Shown: one piece after another, positions 1 to 5,790 of the stretch
How the letters are laid out: each line of letters starts with the position of its first letter
Position numbering within the stretch: the stretch's first letter is position 1
NCBI GenBank assembly: GCA_900766355.1
Contig: CAAFVD010000068.1
Location: forward strand, 1 to 11,989
Source: Candidatus Gastranaerophilales bacterium
GTDB lineage: Bacteria; Cyanobacteriota; Vampirovibrionia; Gastranaerophilales; Gastranaerophilaceae
Length of the DNA stretch: 11,989 bases
Reading direction: 5' to 3'
Program-made: the position numbers and the translations under genes
The notes under the pieces: model-generated
What the model saw: the letters and a program-made list of their open reading frames with translations, nothing else
Told to the model about the DNA's origin: nothing
Database searches by the model: none

Positions 1-763
1 ACCAACTCCAACAGTTGATGCGACACCTGTGGCAAAACCAACTCCAACAGTTGATGCGACACCTGTGGCAAAACCAACTCCAACAGTTGATGCAACACCT
101 GAGGTAAAACCAACTCCAACAGTTGATGCGACACCTGTGACAAAACCAACTCCAACAGTTGATGCAACACCTGTAAAAAACACAAAAACAGAAAGTGCAA
201 AAGAAGAATTCCAAAAAGCTTTAGCTTCTGACCCAGAACTAGGTAGCAAAACAGATAAAGAACGTGCAGAAATACTAAAAGCAAAAGCATCTAGTATCGA
301 AACCGAGATTTCAAGACTTCAACAACCAACTGTTGTATATAAAAAGCGTTTATTTGGAGGCTCTAAGACTAAAGTTATAGCTACTGCAGAACAGAATACA
401 GAAGCAAACAAAGATAAAATTGCAGAATTAAAACAAAAGCTAGATAGTACCAAACGAATCAAAGAATATACAGATGCAGTTGCTGGTAATATCACAGGCT
501 TTGGCTCTACAAGTCTAGTTGATGAAAATGGTAATACAGTAGCAAGCTATCCACAATATTCAACTGTAAAATACAAAAATGCAAATGGACAAGAATCTTA
601 TGTTGCAAGAGTTATGGAGTATAATACAACAACTCATAAATCCGAAACAAAATATTATTCATTTGACGTACAAAAAGTAAATGATTTAAAGGGACTACCT
701 GAAAGATGGCAAGCAGTACCAGATATGAAAAATCAGTTAACAGACGGTCAAGAAGTAAGATAA
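1..763 (+). CDS. Hypothetical repeat-containing protein (5' end off window)
   Basis: The reading frame is open from base 2 and runs off the left edge, so the N-terminus is missing; the GTG at 29 lies inside the repeat array and is not a credible start. About 253 codons are visible before the TAA at 761-763. Domains in order: five copies of a 12-residue Pro/Thr/Val/Asp-rich unit (PTPTVDATP plus a variable VAK, EVK, VTK or VKN); a charged, probably helical region (SAKEEFQKAL to TKRIKEYTDAV) with coiled-coil character, broken by a basic patch YKKRLFGGSKTK; then a C-terminal, probably beta-rich segment with a VDENGNTVASYP turn and several Tyr-rich strands. The repeat looks like an extended linker or stalk of the kind seen in surface or envelope proteins, but no signal peptide or anchor can be checked because the start is absent. 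I do not recognise the family. A strong terminator follows 24 bases after the stop. Coding confidence is high, function unknown. Confidence 0.85.
   Translation, partial: PTPTVDATPVAKPTPTVDATPVAKPTPTVDATPEVKPTPTVDATPVTKPTPTVDATPVKNTKTESAKEEFQKALASDPELGSKTDKERAEILKAKASSIETEISRLQQPTVVYKKRLFGGSKTKVIATAEQNTEANKDKIAELKQKLDSTKRIKEYTDAVAGNITGFGSTSLVDENGNTVASYPQYSTVKYKNANGQESYVARVMEYNTTTHKSETKYYSFDVQKVNDLKGLPERWQAVPDMKNQLTDGQEVR
2..181 (+). repeat. Five tandem 36-bp in-frame coding repeats
   Basis: Units lie at 2-37, 38-73, 74-109, 110-145 and 146-181. Each encodes PTPTVDATP followed by three residues. Units 1 and 2 are identical over all 36 bases; unit 3 changes VAK to EVK, unit 4 has VTK, and unit 5 has VKN and grades into the unique sequence. 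Variation is concentrated in the last three codons plus a GCG/GCA change. The array continues to the window edge, so the total copy number is unknown. Confidence 0.95.
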
Positions 764-787
764 TTAAACAGATAAATTAAATATAAT

Positions 788-824
788 AAAAACATGTCTG
801 CTATATAATAGCAGGCATGTTTTT
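788..824. terminator. Bidirectional rho-independent terminator
   Basis: A 17-bp stem (AAAAACATGTCTGCTAT paired with ATAGCAGGCATGTTTTT, one G-T pair) closes a 3-base loop. A-run and T-run flank the stem, so it can end transcription from both sides. It lies between two convergent stops, at 763 (plus) and 838 (minus), which fits shared use. Confidence 0.9.
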
Positions 825-837
825 AAGTCGTTCATGA

Positions 838-1269
838 TTATTGTAAGAAACCTTTTTTCTCAGCGATTTTATTCATTTGATTTCTTATACTGTTAATTTC
901 TTTGGTCTTTTTATTAATAGTGTCATTATATGCTTTTCTTTCTTCAAAGAAAGTTAGTATATTCTTAAGCTTATTTACCATTTTTTTAGGTTTTTCTTTT
1001 GTATTAAAGAATATATCATCTTGCATATTGTTAAAACTATCTTCGTATTTACCTGCTTTATACGATACACTTGTATATAAAGACGGATATATGCGTCCTT
1101 GTGTATATAAATGTACATGTAGGTCGCCTTTTAAGCCTTTTGTTTCTTTGGCAAACATTTTTTCTACAGTCTTTAATGTTTCTTTGTGTGGTATATTTTT
1201 AAGAGTATCATTTGTTGAAAATTTAACTCTAGCACCAAATGAAACATTATTAGTTTGATTGTTAATCAT
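838..1269 (-). CDS. Small hypothetical protein with N-terminal VSFG motif
   Basis: Encodes 143 residues starting MINNQTNNVSFGARVKF. The frame is open up to an ATG at 1338, which would add 23 residues, but I chose 1269 because a near-perfect Shine-Dalgarno (AGAAGGAGG at 1276-1284) sits 6 bases before it and nothing comparable precedes the upstream ATG. No signal peptide or membrane segment is visible, so a soluble protein is likely. The middle has a GDLHVHLY stretch that resembles beta strands; the single His pair is not enough to call a metal site. The last 40 residues (FFEERKAYNDTINKKTKEI onward) form a highly charged probable helix or coiled coil. It is monocistronic, facing the terminator at 788-824. 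I recall short N-terminal 'FG' motifs in many small Gastranaerophilales proteins, but this is memory, not shown here. Function unknown; coding likely because of the start signals. Confidence 0.7.
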   Translation of the reverse strand: MINNQTNNVSFGARVKFSTNDTLKNIPHKETLKTVEKMFAKETKGLKGDLHVHLYTQGRIYPSLYTSVSYKAGKYEDSFNNMQDDIFFNTKEKPKKMVNKLKNILTFFEERKAYNDTINKKTKEINSIRNQMNKIAEKKGFLQ

Positions 1270-1275
1270 TTTATA

Positions 1276-1284
1276 CCTCCTTCT
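1276..1284 (-). promoter_or_regulatory. Strong Shine-Dalgarno deciding the 838-1269 start
   Basis: On the minus strand the sequence reads AGAAGGAGG, then six bases (TATAAA), then ATG. This nearly complete anti-16S match places the start at 1269 instead of the upstream ATG at 1338. Confidence 0.85.
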
Positions 1285-1366
1285 GGGTATAAAACTCATA
1301 AATAAATAATTTGTTAATTTGTATAGTTTTGTTAACAAGGCATATTAGAGATATCGCTGAACATGT

Positions 1367-1388
1367 ATAAAAAATACTCCCCAGGTTG
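1367..1388. repeat. Duplicate of tRNA-Asn 3' end (direct repeat copy A)
   Basis: This 22-base stretch is identical to 1537-1558, which contains the last 12 bases of the tRNA-Asn gene plus 10 bases of its downstream flank. Copy A has no tRNA body attached. The copies are 170 bases apart, in the same orientation, bracketing the hairpin at 1393-1478. Duplicated tRNA 3' ends are a typical trace of integration events, but no integrase is present. Confidence 0.9.
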
Positions 1389-1392
1389 TCTT

Positions 1393-1478
1393 GAGAAACT
1401 CGCGTTAAACGGGTCTACGGTTTTTACTTCAAGAATTTCATTCTTTCGTAAAATACCTTCGCCCTCTGCTCGTTTCTC
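1393..1478. repeat. 86-base imperfect palindromic element
   Basis: The arms pair in nested order: GAGAAAC (1393-1399) with GTTTCTC (1472-1478); GC (1402-1403) with GC (1468-1469); GGG (1411-1413) with CCC (1462-1464); GGT plus TTTTAC (1419-1427) with GTAAAA plus ACC (1448-1457, one bulge); and AAGAAT (1431-1436) with ATTCTT (1440-1445) around a 3-base loop. No open frame of note. It could be a MITE-like or REP-like palindrome or a structured RNA; it lies exactly between the two copies of the tRNA 3' end. Confidence 0.75.
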
Positions 1479-1536
1479 GCTGGGCTCTCACTATTGGTTC
1501 TCGCCTCAACCTTGTTCTGTTATTTTATTAATATAA

Positions 1537-1558
1537 ATAAAAAATACTCCCCAGGTTG
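1537..1558. repeat. tRNA-Asn 3' end and flank (direct repeat copy B)
   Basis: Identical over 22 bases to 1367-1388. It covers the 3' acceptor strand and discriminator of tRNA-Asn (1547-1558) and the T-rich sequence just beyond it (1537-1546). Because the repeat extends past the gene end, it is not explained by tRNA conservation alone. Confidence 0.9.
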
Positions 1559-1618
1559 GGCTCGAACCAACAACCTACCGGTTAACAGCCGGTTGCTCCA
1601 CCATTGAGCTACTGAGGA
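1547..1618 (-). tRNA. tRNA-Asn (anticodon GTT)
   Basis: The 72-base cloverleaf folds fully on the minus strand. The acceptor stem TCCTCAG pairs with CTGGGGA (one G-T pair), discriminator G. The D arm is GCTC/GAGC. The anticodon arm is ACCGG-CTGTTAA-CCGGT, giving anticodon GTT for asparagine. The variable loop is AGGTT and the T arm GTTGG-TTCGAGC-CCAAC. CCA is not encoded; the gene is followed by GTATTTTTT-type sequence, so the end must be added by CCA transferase. A -10 box (TATAAT, minus strand of 1699-1704) lies about 80 bases upstream, with a weak -35, and may be its promoter. It is divergent from yidC. Confidence 0.96.
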
Positions 1619-1698
1619 ATATTTTCTTAAATTTATTCAATTGTCATAAAGACTTTTTATTAAATCTTTCGTCTGAGGAGTTTCCCTCAACCCGTAAT

Positions 1699-1729
1699 AT
1701 TATAGTAACAAATAAATTTTATTTGTAAA
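1699..1729 (-). promoter_or_regulatory. Possible tRNA-Asn promoter
   Basis: On the minus strand TATAAT (1699-1704) is preceded by TTTACA (1724-1729) at a 19-base spacing, longer than ideal. The spacer overlaps a perfect 9-1-9 inverted repeat ACAAATAAA/TTTATTTGT at 1708-1726, which could be an operator or just AT-rich chance. Confidence 0.4.
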
Positions 1730-1755
1730 GTATTAATTTTTTATCAACCAAATAT

Positions 1756-1784
1756 TTGACTTGAGCCTTTATTTAAGGTATTTT
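1756..1784 (+). promoter_or_regulatory. Probable sigma-70-type promoter of yidC operon
   Basis: TTGACT (1756-1761), a 17-base spacer, then TATTTT (1779-1784). Transcription would begin about 60-65 bases before the yidC ATG. It is the best match in the gap and points towards the yidC-queA-MATE cluster. Confidence 0.6.
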
Positions 1785-1853
1785 TTTCATAGCTAGAATG
1801 ACTTTATTTTTGTTCTGGCATGTAGATAAATTATTAAAGACAGGGACGAGAGT

Positions 1854-2936
1854 ATGGATTTTGTTACATTAACTATTAAATGTTTAAAAATATTATCAGA
1901 AATTACTGGTAGTTACGGACTAGGTATTATTTTATTAACAGTAATTGTAAGAATGGCAATGTGGCCTTTAGGACTTTCTCAACAACGCTCTATGAGAACT
2001 ATGCAACTTCTTCAACCTAAGATGAAAGCTATTCAAGACCGTTATAAAAATGATCCTCAAATGATGCAAAAGAAAATGATGGATTTCTATAAAGAACACA
2101 AGTTCAACCCTATGGCTGGTTGTTTCCCACTTCTTATTCAAATGCCTATATTTATTTTGTTATATTCATCATTAATGAGTCCACAATTTATTCAAATGGC
2201 TGGTCAAGCTCCATTTTTGTTCATCAAAAGTCTTGATTCAACTTTAAAAACTAATGCAGGTATATCTAATGATGGTATTATGGGTGCATCAAACTATGCA
2301 ACATTTATCACAGGAAAAACTGCAACAGTATATCTAAAAAATGAAACACTTAACAATATAAAAATTGAAAAACCTAACAAAGCAGTAGTTGTTCAAGGCG
2401 AACTTGTTCCTGGTGAACCTATTGATTTTAAAGTAAGCCTAGATAGTCTTGATTTAAAATTCAGTCAACTTGATCAAATCAAGCAAGCTGATATTGACGT
2501 AACTAATATCCAAACTAAAGAAACTGAAAAAGTTACATTCATTAGAAAAGATGGCATTTTAACTGCATCTGTACCATCAAAAGCAGTTAAGACAAATCTA
2601 CACTTTGATGTTCTTGCTTTAATCCTATTATTTGGTTTGACAATGATTGCAGCACAAAAAGCTATGATGGCAATGACTAAAAAACAAGATTTGGACCCAA
2701 GTCAAGCTGCTATGCAAAAATCAATGAACATGTTTATGCCGATTATGTTATGTGGTACATTCGTATTCATTCCAATTCCAGCAGGGGTTTTATTATACTT
2801 AATTTCAAGTAACATTGTTCAAGTTCTACAAACTGTTGTTATCAATAAGCAACTTGAAGCTGAAGACGAAAAGAAAAAAGCACAAGTATCTGATGATGAT
2901 ATCGCTAATGCTAAACAAATAAAGGCAAAAGACTAA
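1854..2936 (+). CDS. yidC: YidC/Oxa1 membrane protein insertase with periplasmic insertion
   Basis: Inserts and folds membrane proteins in the cytoplasmic membrane, alone or with Sec. The 360 residues carry the conserved five-helix core. TM1 is at about 20-42 (SYGLGIILLTVIVRMAMWPL) and includes Arg33, the charged residue of the hydrophilic groove in this family. The cytoplasmic helical hairpin is at 43-85 (SMRTMQLLQPKMKAIQDRY). TM2 is at 88-108 (GCFPLLIQMPIFILLYSSL), followed by TM at 251-271 and a last pair at 291-330 (FIPIPAGVLLYLISSN). Residues about 130-250, between core TM2 and TM3, form a beta-rich soluble insertion absent from E. coli or Bacillus YidC at this position, but which I recall in cyanobacterial YidC. 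The large E. coli-type N-terminal periplasmic domain is missing, and there is no lipobox. The C-terminus is charged (EAEDEKKKAQ). Start: ATG with AGGGA at 1842-1846, 7 bases upstream. The stop TAATG shares a base with queA, suggesting translational coupling. No rnpA, rpmH or jag is adjacent. Confidence 0.95.
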   Translation: MDFVTLTIKCLKILSEITGSYGLGIILLTVIVRMAMWPLGLSQQRSMRTMQLLQPKMKAIQDRYKNDPQMMQKKMMDFYKEHKFNPMAGCFPLLIQMPIFILLYSSLMSPQFIQMAGQAPFLFIKSLDSTLKTNAGISNDGIMGASNYATFITGKTATVYLKNETLNNIKIEKPNKAVVVQGELVPGEPIDFKVSLDSLDLKFSQLDQIKQADIDVTNIQTKETEKVTFIRKDGILTASVPSKAVKTNLHFDVLALILLFGLTMIAAQKAMMAMTKKQDLDPSQAAMQKSMNMFMPIMLCGTFVFIPIPAGVLLYLISSNIVQVLQTVVINKQLEAEDEKKKAQVSDDDIANAKQIKAKD

Positions 2937-3994
2937 TGTTAGTATCAGAATTTGATTATGAACTTCCAGAAGAATTAATTGCTCAATACCCAACAGATAA
3001 ACGTGATTTTTCTAAAATGTTAGTTATTGACCCAGCTAACCAAACTATTGAGCATGCTCATTTCTTTGATATAGTTAATTATCTTGATGATAATTGTGTT
3101 TTAATTCTAAATAACACCAAAGTTATTCCTGCCCGTTTATATGGCACAAAAGATACAGGCGCAAAGATTGAGATATTCTTACTTAAACAAAAAGAAAATA
3201 AAAACTGGGAAGTTTTAATCAGACCTTCTAAAAGGGTTAAAATTGGCACAATAATTACTATATCAAAAGATTTACAAGTAGAAGTTCTACAAGAACTTGA
3301 AGATGCAGGCAAATGGCTTGTAAATCTAAAATATGAAGGTGATTTATATCATATTCTTGATAAAGTTGGTAATGTTCCTTTACCACCATATATAGAAAGA
3401 AAAATGTCATCTGATGAGTTAAAAGCTCTAGATTATGATAGATATCAAACTGTTTATGCTCAAAAAGAAGGTTCTGTAGCAGCACCAACGGCTGGACTAC
3501 ATTTTACTACAGAAATCTTAGATAAATTAAAACAAAAAGGTATTGAAATAGGATATGTAACCCTTAATGTCGGTTTAGGAACTTTCCGTCCTGTAAAATG
3601 TGACAATGTTCTTGACCACAAAATGGATTCAGAATCTTATGAAATATCAAAAGAAACGGCAGAGTTAATTAATAGAGCTAAACAAGAAGGTAAAAAAATA
3701 GTTGCAGTAGGGACTACGACAGTAAGAACTTTAGAATCTGCATATAAAGAGTTTGGTTGTATAAAAGAATGTAAGTCAGCATCGACTTTGTTTATATATC
3801 CGCCTTATGAATTCAAAGTTATTGATTCATTAATAACAAATTTTCACTTACCAAAATCAACTTTATTAATGCTTGTTTCAGCTTTAGCAGGCAAAGATTT
3901 TATATTTAAAGCTTATAAAACGGCTATTGAAAACAAATATAGATTTTATAGCTATGGAGATTGCATGTTTATAAAAGGTAAAGTATGCAATTAA
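2936..3994 (+). CDS. queA: tRNA preQ1 ribosyltransferase-isomerase (SAM-dependent)
   Basis: Transfers and isomerises the ribosyl part of S-adenosylmethionine onto preQ1 at position 34 of GUN tRNAs, giving epoxyqueuosine; cytoplasmic. At 352 residues it is full length for the family. Conserved blocks are visible in order: DYELPEELIAQYP at 7-19, LNNTKVIPARLYG near 58-70, YQTVYAQKEGSVAAPTAGLHFT near 170-192, VGLGTFRPV, HKMDSESYEI, VAVGTTTVRTLES, YPPYEFKVIDSLITNFHLPKSTL, and a C-terminal YRFYSYGDCMFI. The target set includes tRNA-Asn(GTT), the tRNA encoded next door, though adjacency is probably coincidental. The ATG overlaps the yidC stop by one base; AAAGG at 2921-2925 is 10 bases upstream, so coupling to yidC is likely. 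Its last 10 bases overlap the MATE gene. No other queuosine gene is present in the window. Confidence 0.97.
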   Translation: MLVSEFDYELPEELIAQYPTDKRDFSKMLVIDPANQTIEHAHFFDIVNYLDDNCVLILNNTKVIPARLYGTKDTGAKIEIFLLKQKENKNWEVLIRPSKRVKIGTIITISKDLQVEVLQELEDAGKWLVNLKYEGDLYHILDKVGNVPLPPYIERKMSSDELKALDYDRYQTVYAQKEGSVAAPTAGLHFTTEILDKLKQKGIEIGYVTLNVGLGTFRPVKCDNVLDHKMDSESYEISKETAELINRAKQEGKKIVAVGTTTVRTLESAYKEFGCIKECKSASTLFIYPPYEFKVIDSLITNFHLPKSTLLMLVSALAGKDFIFKAYKTAIENKYRFYSYGDCMFIKGKVCN

Positions 3995-5298
3995 TAAGCA
4001 AAAAACATATTTCTGAATTAATAAAACTAGCACTACCGATATTTATGGGAAATATCGGTATAATTCTGGTTAATGCAGGTGACTGTTTTGTGGCTGGTAG
4101 ATATTCTACAAATGCTCTAGCAGCAGTTTCTATTGCAACTTCTATACATGCAACTGTTTCTATGATTGGAGTTGGACTGTTATTAAGCGTTTCACCTTTA
4201 TTATCGAACATTAGAGGTGCTGGGAGACAAGCAAAAAAATATTTTTATCCAACATTAAAATTTGCATTCTTAACATCATTTATTCTTTTAGGATTAGCAT
4301 TGGCATACATACCTCTTTTGGAATATTTAGGATATGAACCAATGTTATTAAAAGACATAAAGATTTATACATTTATAGTAGCATTTTCATCTTTCGGAAT
4401 GATTTTACATGTTGCATTAAAAGAATTTTTACAAGCTTATGAAGTTGTCTTTATGCCAAACTTTGTGATGCTTTTATCAGTCATTTTAAATGTTATACTT
4501 AATTTTGTATTCACATTTGGACTCTGCGGTTGTCCATCTATGGGGGCGGCTGGTTTAGCACTCGCAACATTAATAGCTAGAACTCTTTGTGGATTCTGTT
4601 TGTTAGGATTTTGTTTATACAAATTTAACTTTGAGAACTTCTCTGATAAAAAATACTATAAGCAAATAATAAAAGTAGGGTTTCCAATATCAGTTGCCAT
4701 AGTAATAGAATTCTTATCATTTAACTCTATGGCTATTTTAATGGGTCGTATCTCTGGCATATATGCAGCCGCTCAAAATATAATAATGACATTAGCAAAT
4801 ATGTCATTTATGTTTCCTTTAGCGATATCAAATGCTATAGCGGTAAAAGTTGGTTTTGCCAACGGTGCAAAGAATTATGAAGAACTAACTTCATATATAA
4901 AAAATGGTGTGCTTATTACGGTTGGATTTATGTCTATGACAAGTATAATATATGCTACTTGTTCAAAATATTTAGCATCTATTTTTACACCTGATACTGC
5001 TTTAATATCAATTATTATACCTGTTATGTACTTTGTCGCCGCTTTTCAAGTTAGTGACGGGGTACAAGTTGCTTTAGCTGGGGTTTTTAAAGGTTTGAAA
5101 CGCACAAAAATCGTTATGTACTCAAATCTAATAGCATATTTAATGATAGGGGTATCTTCAGGTTATTACTGCGCACTTCATTCCACAAGACATTTGTTAG
5201 CTTTTTGGGCAGCATTTTCTGCATCGTCCTTTTTATTATCTACAATTCTTGTAATATCAGTATTAAGAATTTTAAAGAAACTTAAACAAGCTTATTAA
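3985..5298 (+). CDS. MATE family multidrug/cation efflux transporter
   Basis: Polytopic inner membrane exporter driven by Na+ or H+ gradients; substrate cannot be told from sequence. The 437 residues show about twelve hydrophobic segments in two MatE halves, starting at KLALPIFMGNIGIILVNAGDCFVAGRYS (residues 14-41). This first segment holds the Asp (residue 33) and the GR that typify TM1 of the family. The second half begins near ILKVGFPISVAIVIEFLSF-like sequence (KVGFPISVAIVIEF, about residue 230). Length is normal (430-470). The start ATG at 3985 overlaps the end of queA by 10 bases and has AAAAGG (3973-3978) at 6 bases, so it is part of the yidC-queA transcript and probably co-translated. 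It is not possible to assign it to NorM, DinF or another subfamily. Confidence 0.93.
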   Translation: MQLISKKHISELIKLALPIFMGNIGIILVNAGDCFVAGRYSTNALAAVSIATSIHATVSMIGVGLLLSVSPLLSNIRGAGRQAKKYFYPTLKFAFLTSFILLGLALAYIPLLEYLGYEPMLLKDIKIYTFIVAFSSFGMILHVALKEFLQAYEVVFMPNFVMLLSVILNVILNFVFTFGLCGCPSMGAAGLALATLIARTLCGFCLLGFCLYKFNFENFSDKKYYKQIIKVGFPISVAIVIEFLSFNSMAILMGRISGIYAAAQNIIMTLANMSFMFPLAISNAIAVKVGFANGAKNYEELTSYIKNGVLITVGFMSMTSIIYATCSKYLASIFTPDTALISIIIPVMYFVAAFQVSDGVQVALAGVFKGLKRTKIVMYSNLIAYLMIGVSSGYYCALHSTRHLLAFWAAFSASSFLLSTILVISVLRILKKLKQAY

Positions 5299-5300
5299 AT

Positions 5301-5336
5301 AATAAAAAAGACGGAACACAAAATAGCATTCCGTCC
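5301..5336 (-). terminator. Rho-independent terminator for HU (possibly bidirectional)
   Basis: GACGGAA (5310-5316) pairs with TTCCGTC (5329-5335) around a 12-base loop. On the minus strand the stem is followed directly by a run of T (TTTTTTATTATTT), so it ends the HU transcript. On the plus strand the T-run is poor, but the hairpin lies just past the MATE stop at 5298 and may serve that operon too. Confidence 0.8.
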
Positions 5337-5358
5337 TTAAATGTTTTTTAAGAATTAA

Positions 5359-5631
5359 TTACTTTACTAATTCTTTGAATTTTTTACCAGCTGAGAAAGC
5401 AGGAACTGTTTTTGCAGCAATTTTTAATTCTGCACCAGTTTGTGGGTTACGACCAGTTCTAGCAGCTCTCTTACGTGCTTCAAAAGTACCAAAACCAACT
5501 AAAGTAACTTTTTTACCTTTAGCAACTGATTTTTCAATAACTTCTAATGTAGCTGATAAAATATCAGAAGCTGCTTTTTGTGATACACCAGATTTCTTAG
5601 CAATTTCTTTTACTAATTCTTCTTTGTTCAT
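5359..5631 (-). CDS. hup: HU family nucleoid DNA-binding protein
   Basis: Binds and bends DNA as a dimer, compacting the nucleoid. The 90 residues match the family length and layout: helical dimerisation part MNKEELVKEIAKKSGVSQKA at 1-20 and onward, beta sheet VTLVGFGTFEAR at 42-53, the DNA-gripping beta arm with RNPQTG (61-66, intercalating Pro63), and the C-terminal PAFSAGKKFKELV helix. The frame extends 13 codons upstream to 5670, but AAGGAG at 5638-5643, 6 bases before the ATG at 5631, and the family N-terminus fix the start here. Monocistronic, with its own promoter (5696-5723) and terminator (5301-5336). HU versus IHF subunit cannot be fully separated by eye, but the sequence reads as HU. 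Confidence 0.96.
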   Translation of the reverse strand: MNKEELVKEIAKKSGVSQKAASDILSATLEVIEKSVAKGKKVTLVGFGTFEARKRAARTGRNPQTGAELKIAAKTVPAFSAGKKFKELVK

Positions 5632-5637
5632 AATGTT

Positions 5638-5643
5638 CTCCTT
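5638..5643 (-). promoter_or_regulatory. Shine-Dalgarno deciding the HU start
   Basis: AAGGAG on the minus strand, six bases before ATG at 5631. It rules out the longer frame that begins at 5670 and agrees with the family N-terminus MNKEELV. Confidence 0.85.
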
Positions 5644-5695
5644 CTTTCTAGTAATAGCTTGCTCAAACATTGTAGTTTAAGCATTTCATTATCCT

Positions 5696-5723
5696 ATTAT
5701 ACACATTATGTGATATATTGCAA
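5696..5723 (-). promoter_or_regulatory. HU promoter with palindromic spacer
   Basis: On the minus strand TTGCAA (5718-5723), 16 bases, then a perfect TATAAT (5696-5701). The transcript would have a leader of about 60 bases. The spacer contains CACATTATGTG (5702-5712), a perfect 5-1-5 inverted repeat abutting the -10 box and well placed for a repressor or for autoregulation; the operator role is inference. Confidence 0.7.
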
Positions 5724-5790
5724 GTAGTTTATTTATCGAAACATAATAGTATCAAGCATGTTAGGGTTATTTCTAGAAAATATATTAACT

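Noticed and set aside
2..181. Repeat array resembling a CRISPR at the left edge
   Set aside because: The 36-base units are head to tail with no spacers and encode an in-frame protein repeat.
902..1258. 118-codon plus-strand open frame
   Set aside because: Lies opposite the 838-1269 gene, lacks a ribosome binding site, and the minus-strand gene has a strong one.
1270..1338. 23-residue N-terminal extension of the 838-1269 gene
   Set aside because: The strong Shine-Dalgarno lies inside this stretch and there is none before the ATG at 1338.
1389..1536. Second, degenerate tRNA between the two 3'-end copies
   Set aside because: No matching acceptor 5' strand, D arm or anticodon arm could be found; the region folds as a simple hairpin instead.
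1674..1689. TGAGG/CCTCA hairpin and a repeat of CTGAGGA near tRNA-Asn
   Set aside because: Short 5-bp stem and a 7-base match to the tRNA 5' strand; within chance expectation.
1798..1872. 24-codon upstream open frame overlapping yidC
   Set aside because: No ribosome binding site and no protein-like character; likely chance in a leader, though translational control of yidC is not excluded.
5375..5680. 101-codon plus-strand open frame
   Set aside because: Antisense to HU, whose family match is certain.
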